A stretch of DNA of 16,599 nt, taken from NCBI GenBank assembly GCA_964383905.1, contig CAYLJO010000141.1, positions 1-16,599 on the forward strand. Direction: 5' to 3'. The notes below the pieces were generated by a model that made no database searches, had not been told where the DNA came from, and saw only the letters and a list, made by a program, of their open reading frames with translations. Below are positions 6,972 to 13,760 of the stretch, piece by piece. The position numbers and the translations under genes were made by a program. Position 1 is the first letter of the stretch. Each line of letters begins with the position of its first letter. The stretch comes from CAYLJO01 sp964383905 (GTDB lineage: Bacteria; Acidobacteriota; Blastocatellia; Pyrinomonadales; Pyrinomonadaceae).

Positions 6972-7586
6972 TCAAAGCTGATGCTCGACGTAGGTCATGA
7001 CTAGGTACATGAGCGTATCGCGCGTCCCGGGATTTTCATAAACGTGCGGCACGTCGGCGCGAAAGTAGACCGCGTCACCCGCGCGCAGCTCAATTGGCCC
7101 GGAGTCGCCGACCATAAGGCGCAAACGCCCGGAATGGACGACTAGATTTTCGTAAGTGCCTTCGGCGTGCGGCTCCGCCCTTTCGACATGGCCGCTGCGC
7201 AGCCGGAGCTCATAGAATTCCGCGCGGCGGCGCGCGTCGAAGGGGAAAAGGGCGCGACTCTCAAACTCGCCATCACTGGATCTAAGGGTTTTGGAAGCGC
7301 TGGCGGGGAGCAGTCGGATATCGCCCGCGGGCTCATCCCCGAGCAGGTCTGCGAAACGCACGTCAAGGCCGCGCGCCACCTTCCACAGCAGCGCGATGGT
7401 CGGCGCGCTCTCCCCGGCTTCAATCTGGCCCAACATGGCGCGGCTGACGCCAGAAAGTGTGGCCAGGCGTTCCAGACTCAACCCACGGCGCTTGCGAAGC
7501 CGCACCAGGTTCTCGCCGACTTGCCGCTTGAATTCTTGAGCCTCCCTGTCGACGTTTTCGTGCTCGCCCGCTGCCGTCTGTGACAA
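6972..7586 (-). CDS. XRE-family regulator with C-terminal cupin domain
   Basis: 204 residues. Residues 24-82 are an XRE helix-turn-helix (LSLERLATLSGVSRAMLGQIE, recognition helix about 46-57); residues 122-200 are a small cupin (EPHAEGTYENLVVHSG, then GDAVYFRADVPHVYENPG) with His140, Glu146 and His181 placed where cupins bind metal or ligand. Such proteins sense a small molecule through the cupin; relatives include the E. coli sulfur regulator SutR (YdcN) and the putrescine regulator PuuR. Its place beside a cysteine cluster makes a sulfur ligand plausible but unproven. The start is TTG 7586, with GAGAGGAG about 10 nt upstream; no ATG fits before the HTH. A 20-bp dyad at 7609-7628 suggests autoregulation. 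It is on the same strand as the sulfur operon, separated by 300 nt. Confidence 0.88.
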   Translation of the reverse strand: MSQTAAGEHENVDREAQEFKRQVGENLVRLRKRRGLSLERLATLSGVSRAMLGQIEAGESAPTIALLWKVARGLDVRFADLLGDEPAGDIRLLPASASKTLRSSDGEFESRALFPFDARRRAEFYELRLRSGHVERAEPHAEGTYENLVVHSGRLRLMVGDSGPIELRAGDAVYFRADVPHVYENPGTRDTLMYLVMTYVEHQL

Positions 7587-7608
7587 AGGTATCGGTCTCC
7601 TCTCTTCG

Positions 7609-7628
7609 GTGTAATGACTAGCTTACAC
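7609..7628. promoter_or_regulatory. Candidate operator upstream of the XRE-cupin gene
   Basis: GTGTAA (7609-7614) and TTACAC (7623-7628) form a perfect 6-bp-arm inverted repeat with an 8-nt centre, a spacing that fits a dimeric HTH protein. It lies 22 bp upstream of the TTG start and covers a TAAGCT that could serve as a -10. No second copy was found in front of the peroxiredoxin gene. Confidence 0.45.
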
Positions 7629-7703
7629 AAAATTCGGAGAAAAGCCTACAGCCAAATAGCGCCAAGAGGCGGCAACTGAAAGCCGGTAAGTCAAGCGGCG
7701 AAT

Positions 7704-7781
7704 GGCGGCTGCGGCCGCCGGCCGGGTGCGGGCCTTCGGCTTTCCGGCTCATGCGACCCCATCTTTCGAGGCTGCGCCTCG
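7704..7781. other. GC-rich hairpins downstream of tyrA
   Basis: Two tight hairpins follow the tyrA stop on the minus strand: CGAGGC-(3 nt)-GCCTCG (7767-7781), 12 nt past the stop, and GGCGGC-(4 nt)-GCCGCC (7704-7719). Neither is followed by a T-run, so they are not classical intrinsic terminators but may stall polymerase or protect the transcript end. Confidence 0.35.
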
Positions 7782-7793
7782 CGGAATACCGGG

Positions 7794-8660
7794 TCACGGC
7801 GTCCGCGGAGGCTGTTCGAACAGAGCGCTTGTCGTCGTCAGATCGGCGCCCGAGCGCGCGGCGCACGCCTCTAACTCCTCCTTTACGGCCGCGAGTTTCG
7901 CCATCAAAGTGTCAAGCGAATCAGCGATCGGCACAGCGTTCGTCGCAAAGATATCGCGCCAGACCGACCACGAACTCCCTGCCAGCCTGGTCATGTCGCG
8001 ATAACCGGTCCCCGCAATTTCCGTCAGCGCGTTTCCATCCGGCTGCTCGTTTATTGTAGCCGCCAGTGTATTCGACAAGAGCTGCGGCAGGTGGCTGAGC
8101 AACGCCATCGCACGATCATGATGGTCCGGCCTCATCAGCACGACGCGTGCCCCCAGCAGCTCAATCATTTCCTGCACAGTGATCAATGGCCCGCCGCGCC
8201 CATCAGCTTCATCAGTCGCCAGAACGTAGGGCGCATTTTCAAATAGCGTGGCGCGCGCGTGTGCGGGTCCCGTCAGGTGACTTCCGGCAACCGGATGTCC
8301 GCCGACAAACCAGCGCCCTTTCGGCAGGTACTCTCTCGCAGCGCGACACACTTCCGCCTTCGTGCTCCCGGCATCAGTGATCAGGGCTCCCGGTTTAACC
8401 TGCGCGCCGCGTTCTCGCAGGAAGCTGATGATCGACATCACCGGCATGGCGAGATAGATGAGGTCTGCCGTTGAAACCGCGCCGGCGGGGAGTGCGTGGT
8501 CCACCTCGTCGATGATGCCTCGTTCAAGCGCTTCGTCGAGGACGGCCCCGAAGACGTCCCAGCCGGAGATGCGCCCGCACACGCCGCTTCGACGCAGGGC
8601 GAGGGCGAAAGAGGCCCCGATTAACCCACAGCCGACTATTGTTACCTGCCTGCACTCCAT
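7794..8660 (-). CDS. tyrA: Prephenate dehydrogenase
   Basis: 288 residues. The N-terminus carries an NAD(P)-binding Rossmann fold (VGCGLIG, 9-15), followed by DAGSTK (96-101), the catalytic-region GGHPVAGSH (120-128, His122) and DHHD (179-182), and the mostly helical dimerisation domain. It oxidatively decarboxylates prephenate to 4-hydroxyphenylpyruvate, the tyrosine precursor; arogenate use cannot be excluded. No C-terminal ACT domain is present, so feedback control probably acts elsewhere. ATG 8660 is used with AGGAGG close upstream; a TTG at 8663 is in frame but nearer the ribosome site. It is the last gene of the aromatic operon, 143 nt after the DAHP synthase gene, a gap in which I see no gene. 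Confidence 0.93.
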   Translation of the reverse strand: MECRQVTIVGCGLIGASFALALRRSGVCGRISGWDVFGAVLDEALERGIIDEVDHALPAGAVSTADLIYLAMPVMSIISFLRERGAQVKPGALITDAGSTKAEVCRAAREYLPKGRWFVGGHPVAGSHLTGPAHARATLFENAPYVLATDEADGRGGPLITVQEMIELLGARVVLMRPDHHDRAMALLSHLPQLLSNTLAATINEQPDGNALTEIAGTGYRDMTRLAGSSWSVWRDIFATNAVPIADSLDTLMAKLAAVKEELEACAARSGADLTTTSALFEQPPRTP

Positions 8661-8803
8661 CAAGCCTCCTGCCCCACAATTTGCCAGCGATGACCGGCAC
8701 TCTCAAGAGAAGACCATCAACTTCGCACCGGGTGGAATGCCAATAGTGCGTGTTTCAGGGCAATCCATGCATTCCCGTGTGACGTGGTCGAGATCGGTGT
8801 CTG

Positions 8804-9835
8804 CTACGCGGACCTCGTCTTTGTGGCGCCGGCCACACTGCGCATGGGCGCGCCAAGATTCGACATCAGATGCGCAAAGCCATCCAGGTTCAAAGACTGC
8901 GGTCCGTCTGAAAGCGCCCGCTCCGGGTCCGGGTGAACCTCAATGATCAACCCGTCCGCGCCGACCGCGACGGCTGCTCTGGATGCGGCAGGGACAAGGC
9001 TTCGCCGGCCGGTCGCGTGTGACGGATCAACCAGGATCGGCAGGTGCGACAGCTCCCGCGCCCTGGCGACGGATGCCAGGTCCAGTGTGTTGCGCATCTC
9101 GGTCTCGAATGTCTTGATGCCGCGCTCGCACAGCACGACGTTCGGATTACCTCCGGCCAGTAAGTACTCGGCCGCCAGCAGCCACTCCTTGATAGTTGCG
9201 GAAGGGCCGCGTTTGAGAAGCACCGGGCGAGGCGTGGCCGCCAGCCGGCGGAGGAGTGTGAAATTCTGCATGTTGCGCGCGCCGACCTGCAGCATGTCAG
9301 CATACTCCGCTACCGTATCCACGTCCTCCGTACTCATCACTTCCGTGACGACCGGCAGCCCCGTCTCTTCGCGCGCTTCCTTCAAGAACTGCAGGGCCTC
9401 GACGCCGAGCCCCTGAAAGTCGTACGGCGAAGTGCGCGGTTTATACGCCCCCCCGCGAAGCATATTGGCCCCGGCAGCCTTGACGCCCCGCGCCGTTTCC
9501 AATAACTGCTCGCGCGATTCGACCGAACAGGGGCCGGCGATCACAACCAGATCATCGCCGCCGACAGGGACGCCCCCGACATCGACGACCGTGCGGCCGT
9601 GTTTAATCTGCTGGCTGACGAGTTTGAACGGATGCGTGATCGGGACGACATCCTCAACGCCCGGCGCGGCCTTTAAAGCTTCCAGCTCATGACGCCTTCC
9701 ACCGCTCCCCACCGCGCCGATGATGACGCGCTCGGCGCCACGGCTCACGTGCGCCTGAAAGCCGCACTCTTTGACCCGATCAATCACGTGTTTAATTTCT
9801 TCCTCGGTGGCCTGCTCTGACATACTAACGATCAT
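8804..9835 (-). CDS. aroF: DAHP synthase, type I-beta with N-terminal ferredoxin-like regulatory domain
   Basis: 343 residues, close to Thermotoga maritima DAHP synthase in order and motifs. Residues 1-70 are the ferredoxin-like (ACT-related) domain that mediates tyrosine or phenylalanine inhibition in that enzyme. The barrel follows: AGPCSVE (Cys103), RGGAYKPRTSPY (Lys132), LLKRG, DPSH (His273), EVHPDPE (Glu299) and SDGPQS (Asp310), the metal and substrate ligands. It condenses phosphoenolpyruvate and erythrose 4-phosphate, the first step of aromatic synthesis. The ATG overlaps the pheA stop (ATGA, 9832-9835), with AGGGAG 9 nt upstream. Control therefore appears at two levels, by the leader of the operon and by this domain. 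Confidence 0.95.
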   Translation of the reverse strand: MIVSMSEQATEEEIKHVIDRVKECGFQAHVSRGAERVIIGAVGSGGRRHELEALKAAPGVEDVVPITHPFKLVSQQIKHGRTVVDVGGVPVGGDDLVVIAGPCSVESREQLLETARGVKAAGANMLRGGAYKPRTSPYDFQGLGVEALQFLKEAREETGLPVVTEVMSTEDVDTVAEYADMLQVGARNMQNFTLLRRLAATPRPVLLKRGPSATIKEWLLAAEYLLAGGNPNVVLCERGIKTFETEMRNTLDLASVARARELSHLPILVDPSHATGRRSLVPAASRAAVAVGADGLIIEVHPDPERALSDGPQSLNLDGFAHLMSNLGAPMRSVAGATKTRSA

Positions 9836-10710
9836 GAATCTGTACTCCCTTTTATCTCTATTTTATTAATGGATGCTTGCGCCGAAGGGTAACAGCCCAA
9901 AAGGCGCACTTCGTCGGCGCGTTCCCGAAGCTCTGAGAGCGCGCCGGCGACTTCCCTATCCGTCTCTGAGCCTTGAAGGTCAAGGTAAAACCGGTATTGC
10001 CATGGATGGCCTTTGATCGGGCGACTTTCGATCTTTAGAAGGTCAACGCCGCGCTGCGCAAAAGGCTCCAGGGCCCGGTGAAGCGCGCCGGGCTGGTGCG
10101 GCAATCTGATCACGAGCGACAGCTTATCGGCCCGCTCCGATCTTTGAGGCGATGGGGCGAGCAGGAAGAATCGCGTGTAGTTCTCCTGATGATCTTCCAG
10201 ATGCTCGCGCAGGATAGACCCGCCGTAAAACCAGGCCGCCCGCGCGCTCGCGATGGCGGCCCATGTGGGATCACCGCGCTCGATGACGCTGCGCACACTG
10301 CCGGCGGTATCGTCGGTGGCCACGCGCTTGATTTGCGGGTTCGCGGCAAAGAACAGCTCGCATTGCGCGAGCGCGACCGGGTGCGACTCGACGACTCGCA
10401 CGGAACTGAGAGACGCTTCCGGGCAGCCGATGAGATTGTGCCGGATGGGAATGATGACTTCGCCGGCGATATGCAGCGGGCTTTCGAGGAGGAGGTCGTA
10501 AGAACGATGCACTGAACCCGCCAGAGAGTTCTCCACCGGCGCCAGTGCGTAGTCCGCGATACCGTCGCTGACGGCCGCGAAAAGGGCCTCGAACGTCGAG
10601 CAGGGCACAAGCTGTATGCCCTCACTGAGAAGCCTGATCGCCGCCTCTTCGCTAAAGGCCCCGCGCTCGCCCTGGAAAGCCACGCGCGGCATCTGCGCCG
10701 GATTACTCAT
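9832..10710 (-). CDS. pheA: Prephenate dehydratase with ACT domain
   Basis: 292 residues. The dehydratase lobes hold AFQGERGAFSEEAA (11-24), PVENSLAGSV (58-67), TDDTAGSV (132-139) and the catalytic TRF (179-181). The ACT domain (about 195-275) has PGALHRAL (207-214) and ESRP (228-231), the phenylalanine-binding motifs, so feedback inhibition by Phe is expected. It converts prephenate to phenylpyruvate. There is no fused chorismate mutase; that activity is the separate upstream gene. The frame extends upstream to 10860, but the added residues are Arg/Lys-rich and unlike the family; ATG 10710 is chosen because AAGAGG lies 6 nt before it and it overlaps the mutase stop (ATGAGTAA). Confidence 0.95.
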   Translation of the reverse strand: MSNPAQMPRVAFQGERGAFSEEAAIRLLSEGIQLVPCSTFEALFAAVSDGIADYALAPVENSLAGSVHRSYDLLLESPLHIAGEVIIPIRHNLIGCPEASLSSVRVVESHPVALAQCELFFAANPQIKRVATDDTAGSVRSVIERGDPTWAAIASARAAWFYGGSILREHLEDHQENYTRFFLLAPSPQRSERADKLSLVIRLPHQPGALHRALEPFAQRGVDLLKIESRPIKGHPWQYRFYLDLQGSETDREVAGALSELRERADEVRLLGCYPSAQASINKIEIKGSTDS

Positions 10711-11005
10711 GCGAAACCTCTTGCGCCTGCGGGTCAGGCGCTTCAACAGCCTCTTCTTCGAGCCGCCGCGTTTCGCGGATGATGGCCCGGAAGATTTTAG
10801 CGACCGCTTTGTCGTCGAGCGGGCCGGCATTAGCGCCGCATGCCCGCGCCAGCACGTCACGTTCGCGGCCCGGGTCGCACAGCGGCAGGCCCGCGCTCTT
10901 CTTTAACGAGCCGAGCTTAAGTGCCAGCCCGAGCCGCCGGTTCAGTAAGCGGAGCAACTGGCTATCAATGGCGTCTATTTCAGCGCGCCAATCTTCGATT
11001 CCCAT
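10703..11005 (-). CDS. Chorismate mutase, AroQ class
   Basis: 100 residues, all-helical AroQ type. Aligned by eye with the E. coli PheA mutase domain, Arg7, Arg24, Lys35, Asp44, Arg47 and Glu48 match the active-site Arg11, Arg28, Lys39, Asp48, Arg51 and Glu52; the position of Gln88 seems to be Glu84, a change also known in yeast mutase. It converts chorismate to prephenate. ATG 11005 is chosen with GAGGGA 8 nt upstream; a longer frame to 11095 would run into the terminator-like hairpin and gives residues unlike the family. It is the first structural gene of the aromatic operon and overlaps pheA by 8 nt. Confidence 0.92.
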   Translation of the reverse strand: MGIEDWRAEIDAIDSQLLRLLNRRLGLALKLGSLKKSAGLPLCDPGRERDVLARACGANAGPLDDKAVAKIFRAIIRETRRLEEEAVEAPDPQAQEVSHE

Positions 11006-11074
11006 TTGAACAGTCCCTCGCCTTAACTTTTGAGCCAGGCCTGCCGGCGTGCGGCAAATCGTGTGAGCAACGAA

Positions 11075-11118
11075 AGAGCCAGCCGCGACTTCCACATCGG
11101 GAGGCCGCGGCTGGCTCT
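11075..11118 (-). terminator. Attenuator hairpin of the aromatic operon
   Basis: AGAGCCAGCCGCG (11118-11106) and CGCGGCTGGCTCT (11087-11075) form a perfect 13-bp stem with an 18-nt loop, 70 nt before the chorismate mutase start. The minus-strand sequence runs on as TTCGTTGC, so the T-rich tail is weak. Because it lies between promoter and first gene, it would act as an attenuator. Confidence 0.65.
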
Positions 11119-11198
11119 GGCTGAAAACTTTTTGTGGCGCCTAGCTCTTACCCATCCAGCGTTTTGTGCGCACACGCTTCACCCAAGCCGCCCCTCCC
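11099..11198 (-). promoter_or_regulatory. Candidate antiterminator of the aromatic attenuator
   Basis: GGGAGG (11198-11193) plus GCGGCTTGG (11191-11183), the last codons of the leader peptide frame, can pair with CCAGCCGC (11114-11107) plus CCTCCC (11104-11099). This gives 14 pairs with one bulged T and a small internal loop. The second strand includes most of the 5' arm of the 13-bp terminator-like stem, so the two structures exclude each other. Confidence 0.6.
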
Positions 11199-11250
11199 TC
11201 GCAGAGAAGCGGTAAGTAAAAGCGTAATAATAAAATCGAGCGCTGTGCAT
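11179..11250 (-). CDS. Phe/Tyr-rich leader peptide of the aromatic operon
   Basis: A 23-residue frame, ATG 11250 to TGA 11181-11179, about 44 nt into the predicted transcript. Residues 6-15 read FYYYAFTYRF: three Phe and four Tyr in ten codons. The operon it precedes makes Phe and Tyr precursors. A ribosome stalled at these codons (11235-11206) would leave 11198-11183 free to form the antiterminator; one reaching the stop would cover it and let the terminator form. This parallels the pheA and trp leaders of enteric bacteria. The ribosome site is weak (no clear AGGAGG; TTAAGT lies 14-19 nt upstream), which is the main doubt. Confidence 0.7.
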   Translation of the reverse strand: MHSARFYYYAFTYRFSAREGRLG

Positions 11251-11269
11251 CGTGCTATCAACTTAACCA

Positions 11270-11300
11270 CACACATCGCTTCATGTTGAAGCGATGTGTG
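11270..11300. promoter_or_regulatory. Long perfect palindrome at the aromatic operon transcription start
   Basis: CACACATCGCTTCA (minus strand, 11300-11287) and TGAAGCGATGTGTG (11283-11270) are perfect 14-bp arms around ACA. The palindrome begins directly after the -10 box and spans the predicted start near 11294, so it could be a repressor operator or, if transcribed, a 5' stem protecting the mRNA. Confidence 0.6.
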
Positions 11301-11330
11301 ACTATACACACGACCTTGAAAGCTTGTCAA
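11301..11330 (-). promoter_or_regulatory. Sigma-70-type promoter of the aromatic operon
   Basis: TTGACA (11330-11325) and TATAGT (11306-11301) on the minus strand, 18 nt apart: a perfect -35 and a 5/6 -10. It lies between the sigma factor stop (11377) and the leader peptide, giving a leader of about 290 nt before chorismate mutase. Confidence 0.75.
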
Positions 11331-11376
11331 GACTCGGCCAAGGGTTCCGGTCTGAGAACGAGCGATTTAAAGCTCA

Positions 11377-12006
11377 TCAACCTGTCCGTGGCGGGACCTG
11401 TTGCAGGAGTAATCTGCGTAGTTTCATCCGCGCCTTGTGCAGTTTCGATTTCGATGTCCCGGCCGAGCAGCCGCGCAGCCGGGCGATCTCTTCGTGCTCA
11501 TACCCTTCAATGTCGTGGAGAATAAATACCATGCGATAGCCCGGCGATAGTTGCGCAAGAGCCTTGTCGAGTGCGATGCGATCCACAACCGGCATCGCCT
11601 TCGGATTCTCCGTCCCCTTCACGGTCTCGGGCGGTAGCTCGCCGTCTTTGGTCATCAGTTCCCTCCTCACAACGCCTTTGCGGAAGTGCATCAAGACCAG
11701 ATTTACCGTCAGGCGGTGCAGCCACGTCATAAAAGCCGGCTCGCCGCGGTAGCTTCCGATGTTGGGTAAGAGGTGGATGAAGACCTCTTGCGTCAAGTCT
11801 TCGGCCTCCGAGACGCTCTGCGTCATCCGCAGGCAGAGGCAATAAACACGGCGGTGATAGCGCAGGTAGATCTCTTCGAAGGCTTGCATGTCTCCTTTAG
11901 AGACCCTCTGCGCCAGTCCGTAATCTGATGCCAGCGTCGCATCGCTCCTGGCAGCCGATGCCGGCGCAATGCCCGGCCATGCCGGAGAAGCTTCGGTGTT
12001 TATCAT
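11377..12006 (-). CDS. ECF-type RNA polymerase sigma factor
   Basis: 209 residues. Region sigma2 spans about 32-110 (GDMQAFEEIYLRYHRRVYCLCLR, then EAEDLTQEVFIHLL, and the -10-reading TWLHRLTVNLVLMHFRK); region sigma4 spans about 146-200 (LSPGYRMVFILHDIEGYEHEEIARLRGCSAGTSKSKLHKAR), which recognises -35 elements. There is no C-terminal extension. An N-terminal stretch of about 28 residues is variable and the start is uncertain: ATG 12006 has AAGG directly against it, too close for normal spacing, and no other start fits before sigma2. No anti-sigma gene adjoins; downstream is the aromatic operon with its own sigma-70-type promoter, upstream is a divergent outer-membrane pair that may be a target. 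Confidence 0.9.
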   Translation of the reverse strand: MINTEASPAWPGIAPASAARSDATLASDYGLAQRVSKGDMQAFEEIYLRYHRRVYCLCLRMTQSVSEAEDLTQEVFIHLLPNIGSYRGEPAFMTWLHRLTVNLVLMHFRKGVVRRELMTKDGELPPETVKGTENPKAMPVVDRIALDKALAQLSPGYRMVFILHDIEGYEHEEIARLRGCSAGTSKSKLHKARMKLRRLLLQQVPPRTG

Positions 12007-12567
12007 CCTTAAAGTTGGCTTTCCTTAACTTGCGGCTAGTCAAAGGCTGCGCTTTCACCTTGCAGGAGAGATACACTCCTGCCGTAAGCTCACGGTTGTG
12101 AATCGCAGTATTAGACGCTTCGATGGCGGTGGCCAATGTAAAGAGTTCGTCAACGGAGTGTAAATTTTTGTCAATAGGGGGCCAGGTGGGTTTAAATAGA
12201 GGGACGAGGCGAAAGGTAGATCAAAGAGCGGAGCAGCGTGGTTCGGAGCTTAAGTTCAGAGACACCGGTAATAATTTGGAGTGATAGAAAAATATGATGG
12301 TAGGGACCGAGGGGGTAAAGAACGCCATGATCACTTCGAACACGCCCCTTCCCGGCACCGCCGATCGCGAGATTGTCCTACGTCTTACGTTCTTCTTTGC
12401 CGTATGGCGGGTGTCGGTAGTTGGGCTATAATTCCGCTACCGCGCTCACAGGTAAATTGCGTTTCGGGGTAAAGCCTAAGCGCAGACGGTTTCACTTTAG
12501 TATCACCGCTTCAAAATCCGGATCAAGGGTTTATTGAGCAGAAGGTGATCGCACTTATAAGCTGAAT
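12007..12567. other. Divergent intergenic region between the sigma factor and PAP2 genes
   Basis: No gene is seen. It should hold the 5' leader of the sigma gene (minus) and the promoters of the PAP2 gene (plus). A hairpin GCAGGAG-N7-CTCCTGC lies at 12062-12082 in the sigma leader, with no T-run after it. A perfect TATAAT occurs at 12427-12432 on the plus strand but its -35 is poor. On the minus strand TTGACA occurs near 12170 without a convincing -10. Confidence 0.5.
12534..12561 (+). promoter_or_regulatory. Likely promoter of the PAP2 gene
   Basis: TTGAGC (12534-12539) and TATAAG (12556-12561) with a 16-nt spacer. The transcript would start near 12568, about 30 nt before the first copy of the PAP2 start codon. 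This assumes the 55-bp duplication around the N gap is a single sequence in reality. Confidence 0.5.
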
Positions 12568-12622
12568 TCACGTGGAAGCTATCGAGGAGTAGAAAAATGA
12601 GGTTAAAATCCTTAACCGTACG
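12568..12622 (+). repeat. First copy of a 55-bp duplication flanking the gap
   Basis: Identical over all 55 bases to 12723-12777 and ending exactly at the Ns. It holds the ribosome site and first codons of the PAP2 gene (ATG at 12597), cut off by the gap. Most likely the overlap between two contigs that was not collapsed. Confidence 0.9.
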
Positions 12623-12722
12623 NNNNNNNNNNNNNNNNNNNNNNNNNNNNNNNNNNNNNNNNNNNNNNNNNNNNNNNNNNNNNNNNNNNNNNNNNNNNNN
12701 NNNNNNNNNNNNNNNNNNNNNN
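12623..12722. other. Assembly gap of 100 N
   Basis: Exactly 100 N, a conventional filler length for a gap of unknown size. With identical 55-bp ends on both sides the true gap is probably negative, meaning the contigs overlap. Confidence 0.97.
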
Positions 12723-12777
12723 TCACGTGGAAGCTATCGAGGAGTAGAAAAATGAGGTTAAAATCCTTAACCGTACG
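12723..12777 (+). repeat. Second copy of the 55-bp duplication flanking the gap
   Basis: Identical to 12568-12622. This copy continues into the complete PAP2 gene. It contains an inverted repeat, GGTTAA-AATCC-TTAACC (12756-12772), over codons 2-7. Confidence 0.9.
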
Positions 12778-13645
12778 CATTACTTGTCGCCGCGTGCCAT
12801 TGCTTACTATCATTCTCGCCCTCGCTTCGGTCGTGTCCGCTCAGACTCCGAGGCCGGCGAGCACGCCTGCGCCGCAACCTTCACCGACCCCCTCGCTGGA
12901 ACGCCGCTTCGTCAAAAATATCCTGCATGACCAGGTCGCGATCTTTACTTCGCCGCTGCACCTCAGCAGGCATGATACGAACTGGCTGCTGCCACTGGGT
13001 CTTGCAACCGGGGCTTTAATTACCACAGATCCGAACACGGAACGCGCGCTCGACTTCAACCAGAGCCGCCTCAATGCCAGTCGCGACGTGAGCTATCTCG
13101 GATCCGGATATACCACGGGCGGAATCGCTGCCGCCTTCTATCTGATCGGACGGGCAACGCATAACGCCCGCGCACGCGAAACCGGACTGCTCGGCGCGGA
13201 GGCGCTGATCGATAGCGGCATCCTCGCTCAGGTCCTTAAGGTTGCCACCCAGCGTCCCCGCCCACTTCAGGGCGAACAAAAGACTGGGGAATTTTTCGCC
13301 GGGGGCAACTCATTTCCATCGGGTCACGCGACGGCGGCATGGACACTGGCAGAGGTGATTGCGGAGGAGTACAAGAGTCATCGTCTCGTGCGGTTCGGCG
13401 TCTATGGATTAGCGGCGGCGGTGAGCGTAGCGCGCTACACCGGAGAGAATCACTTTCTGGGTGATGTGCTTGTCGGGAGCGCCATCGGCTATGGCATCGG
13501 TCGCTACGTTTACCGCACACATCATGACCGAAGCCTCGATGACCATTATGAAAAGAGGCCACGAGGAAGACTGATTCCCTTGATCAGCCCGCATTATACC
13601 GGGCGTGCGCGTGGCTCCGGGGTCACGCTCGCCTGGAATCTCTGA
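12752..13645 (+). CDS. Secreted PAP2-family phosphatase
   Basis: 297 residues. A signal peptide is likely at 1-30 (basic start, hydrophobic core, VVSA before Gln31), followed by a Pro/Thr-rich linker (32-48). The three PAP2 motifs are present: Lys163...Arg170-Pro171 (KVATQRPRP), PSGH (189-192) and Arg228-x5-His234-x3-Asp238 (ARYTGENHFLGD; Ala replaces the usual first Ser). Such enzymes remove phosphate from lipid phosphates such as phosphatidic acid or undecaprenyl pyrophosphate. The export signal places the domain at or beyond the inner membrane. The last residues, SGVTLAWNL, look like a closing beta-strand, unusual for this mostly helical fold. ATG 12752 has GAGGAG 7 nt upstream. A TonB-dependent receptor gene follows after 115 nt and is probably co-transcribed. 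Confidence 0.9.
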   Translation: MRLKSLTVRITCRRVPLLTIILALASVVSAQTPRPASTPAPQPSPTPSLERRFVKNILHDQVAIFTSPLHLSRHDTNWLLPLGLATGALITTDPNTERALDFNQSRLNASRDVSYLGSGYTTGGIAAAFYLIGRATHNARARETGLLGAEALIDSGILAQVLKVATQRPRPLQGEQKTGEFFAGGNSFPSGHATAAWTLAEVIAEEYKSHRLVRFGVYGLAAAVSVARYTGENHFLGDVLVGSAIGYGIGRYVYRTHHDRSLDDHYEKRPRGRLIPLISPHYTGRARGSGVTLAWNL

Positions 13646-13760
13646 TAATCGGACACGCCGCGTACTTACTCCGTTGGCTGGATCTGTGTCTGAGGAAGTA
13701 AGATCGGATTATCGTCGGACACAATGCAGATGCGCGCTCTGCTTGGACGGTAAGGTTTTC

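Noticed and set aside
8661..8803. Minus-strand frame continuing past the DAHP synthase stop, with an ATG giving 21 codons (MDCPETRTIG...)
   Set aside because: No ribosome site and no recognised family; the CMDC-like cysteines are suggestive but the frame is mostly antisense-phase overlap of the aroF end.
11897..12136. 79-codon minus-strand frame overlapping the sigma factor start
   Set aside because: Out of phase with the sigma gene, no family match, and composition as expected of a shadow frame.
13605..13760. 52-residue upstream extension of the TonB-dependent receptor
   Set aside because: It overlaps the PAP2 gene end and would bury the clear signal peptide that starts at 13761.
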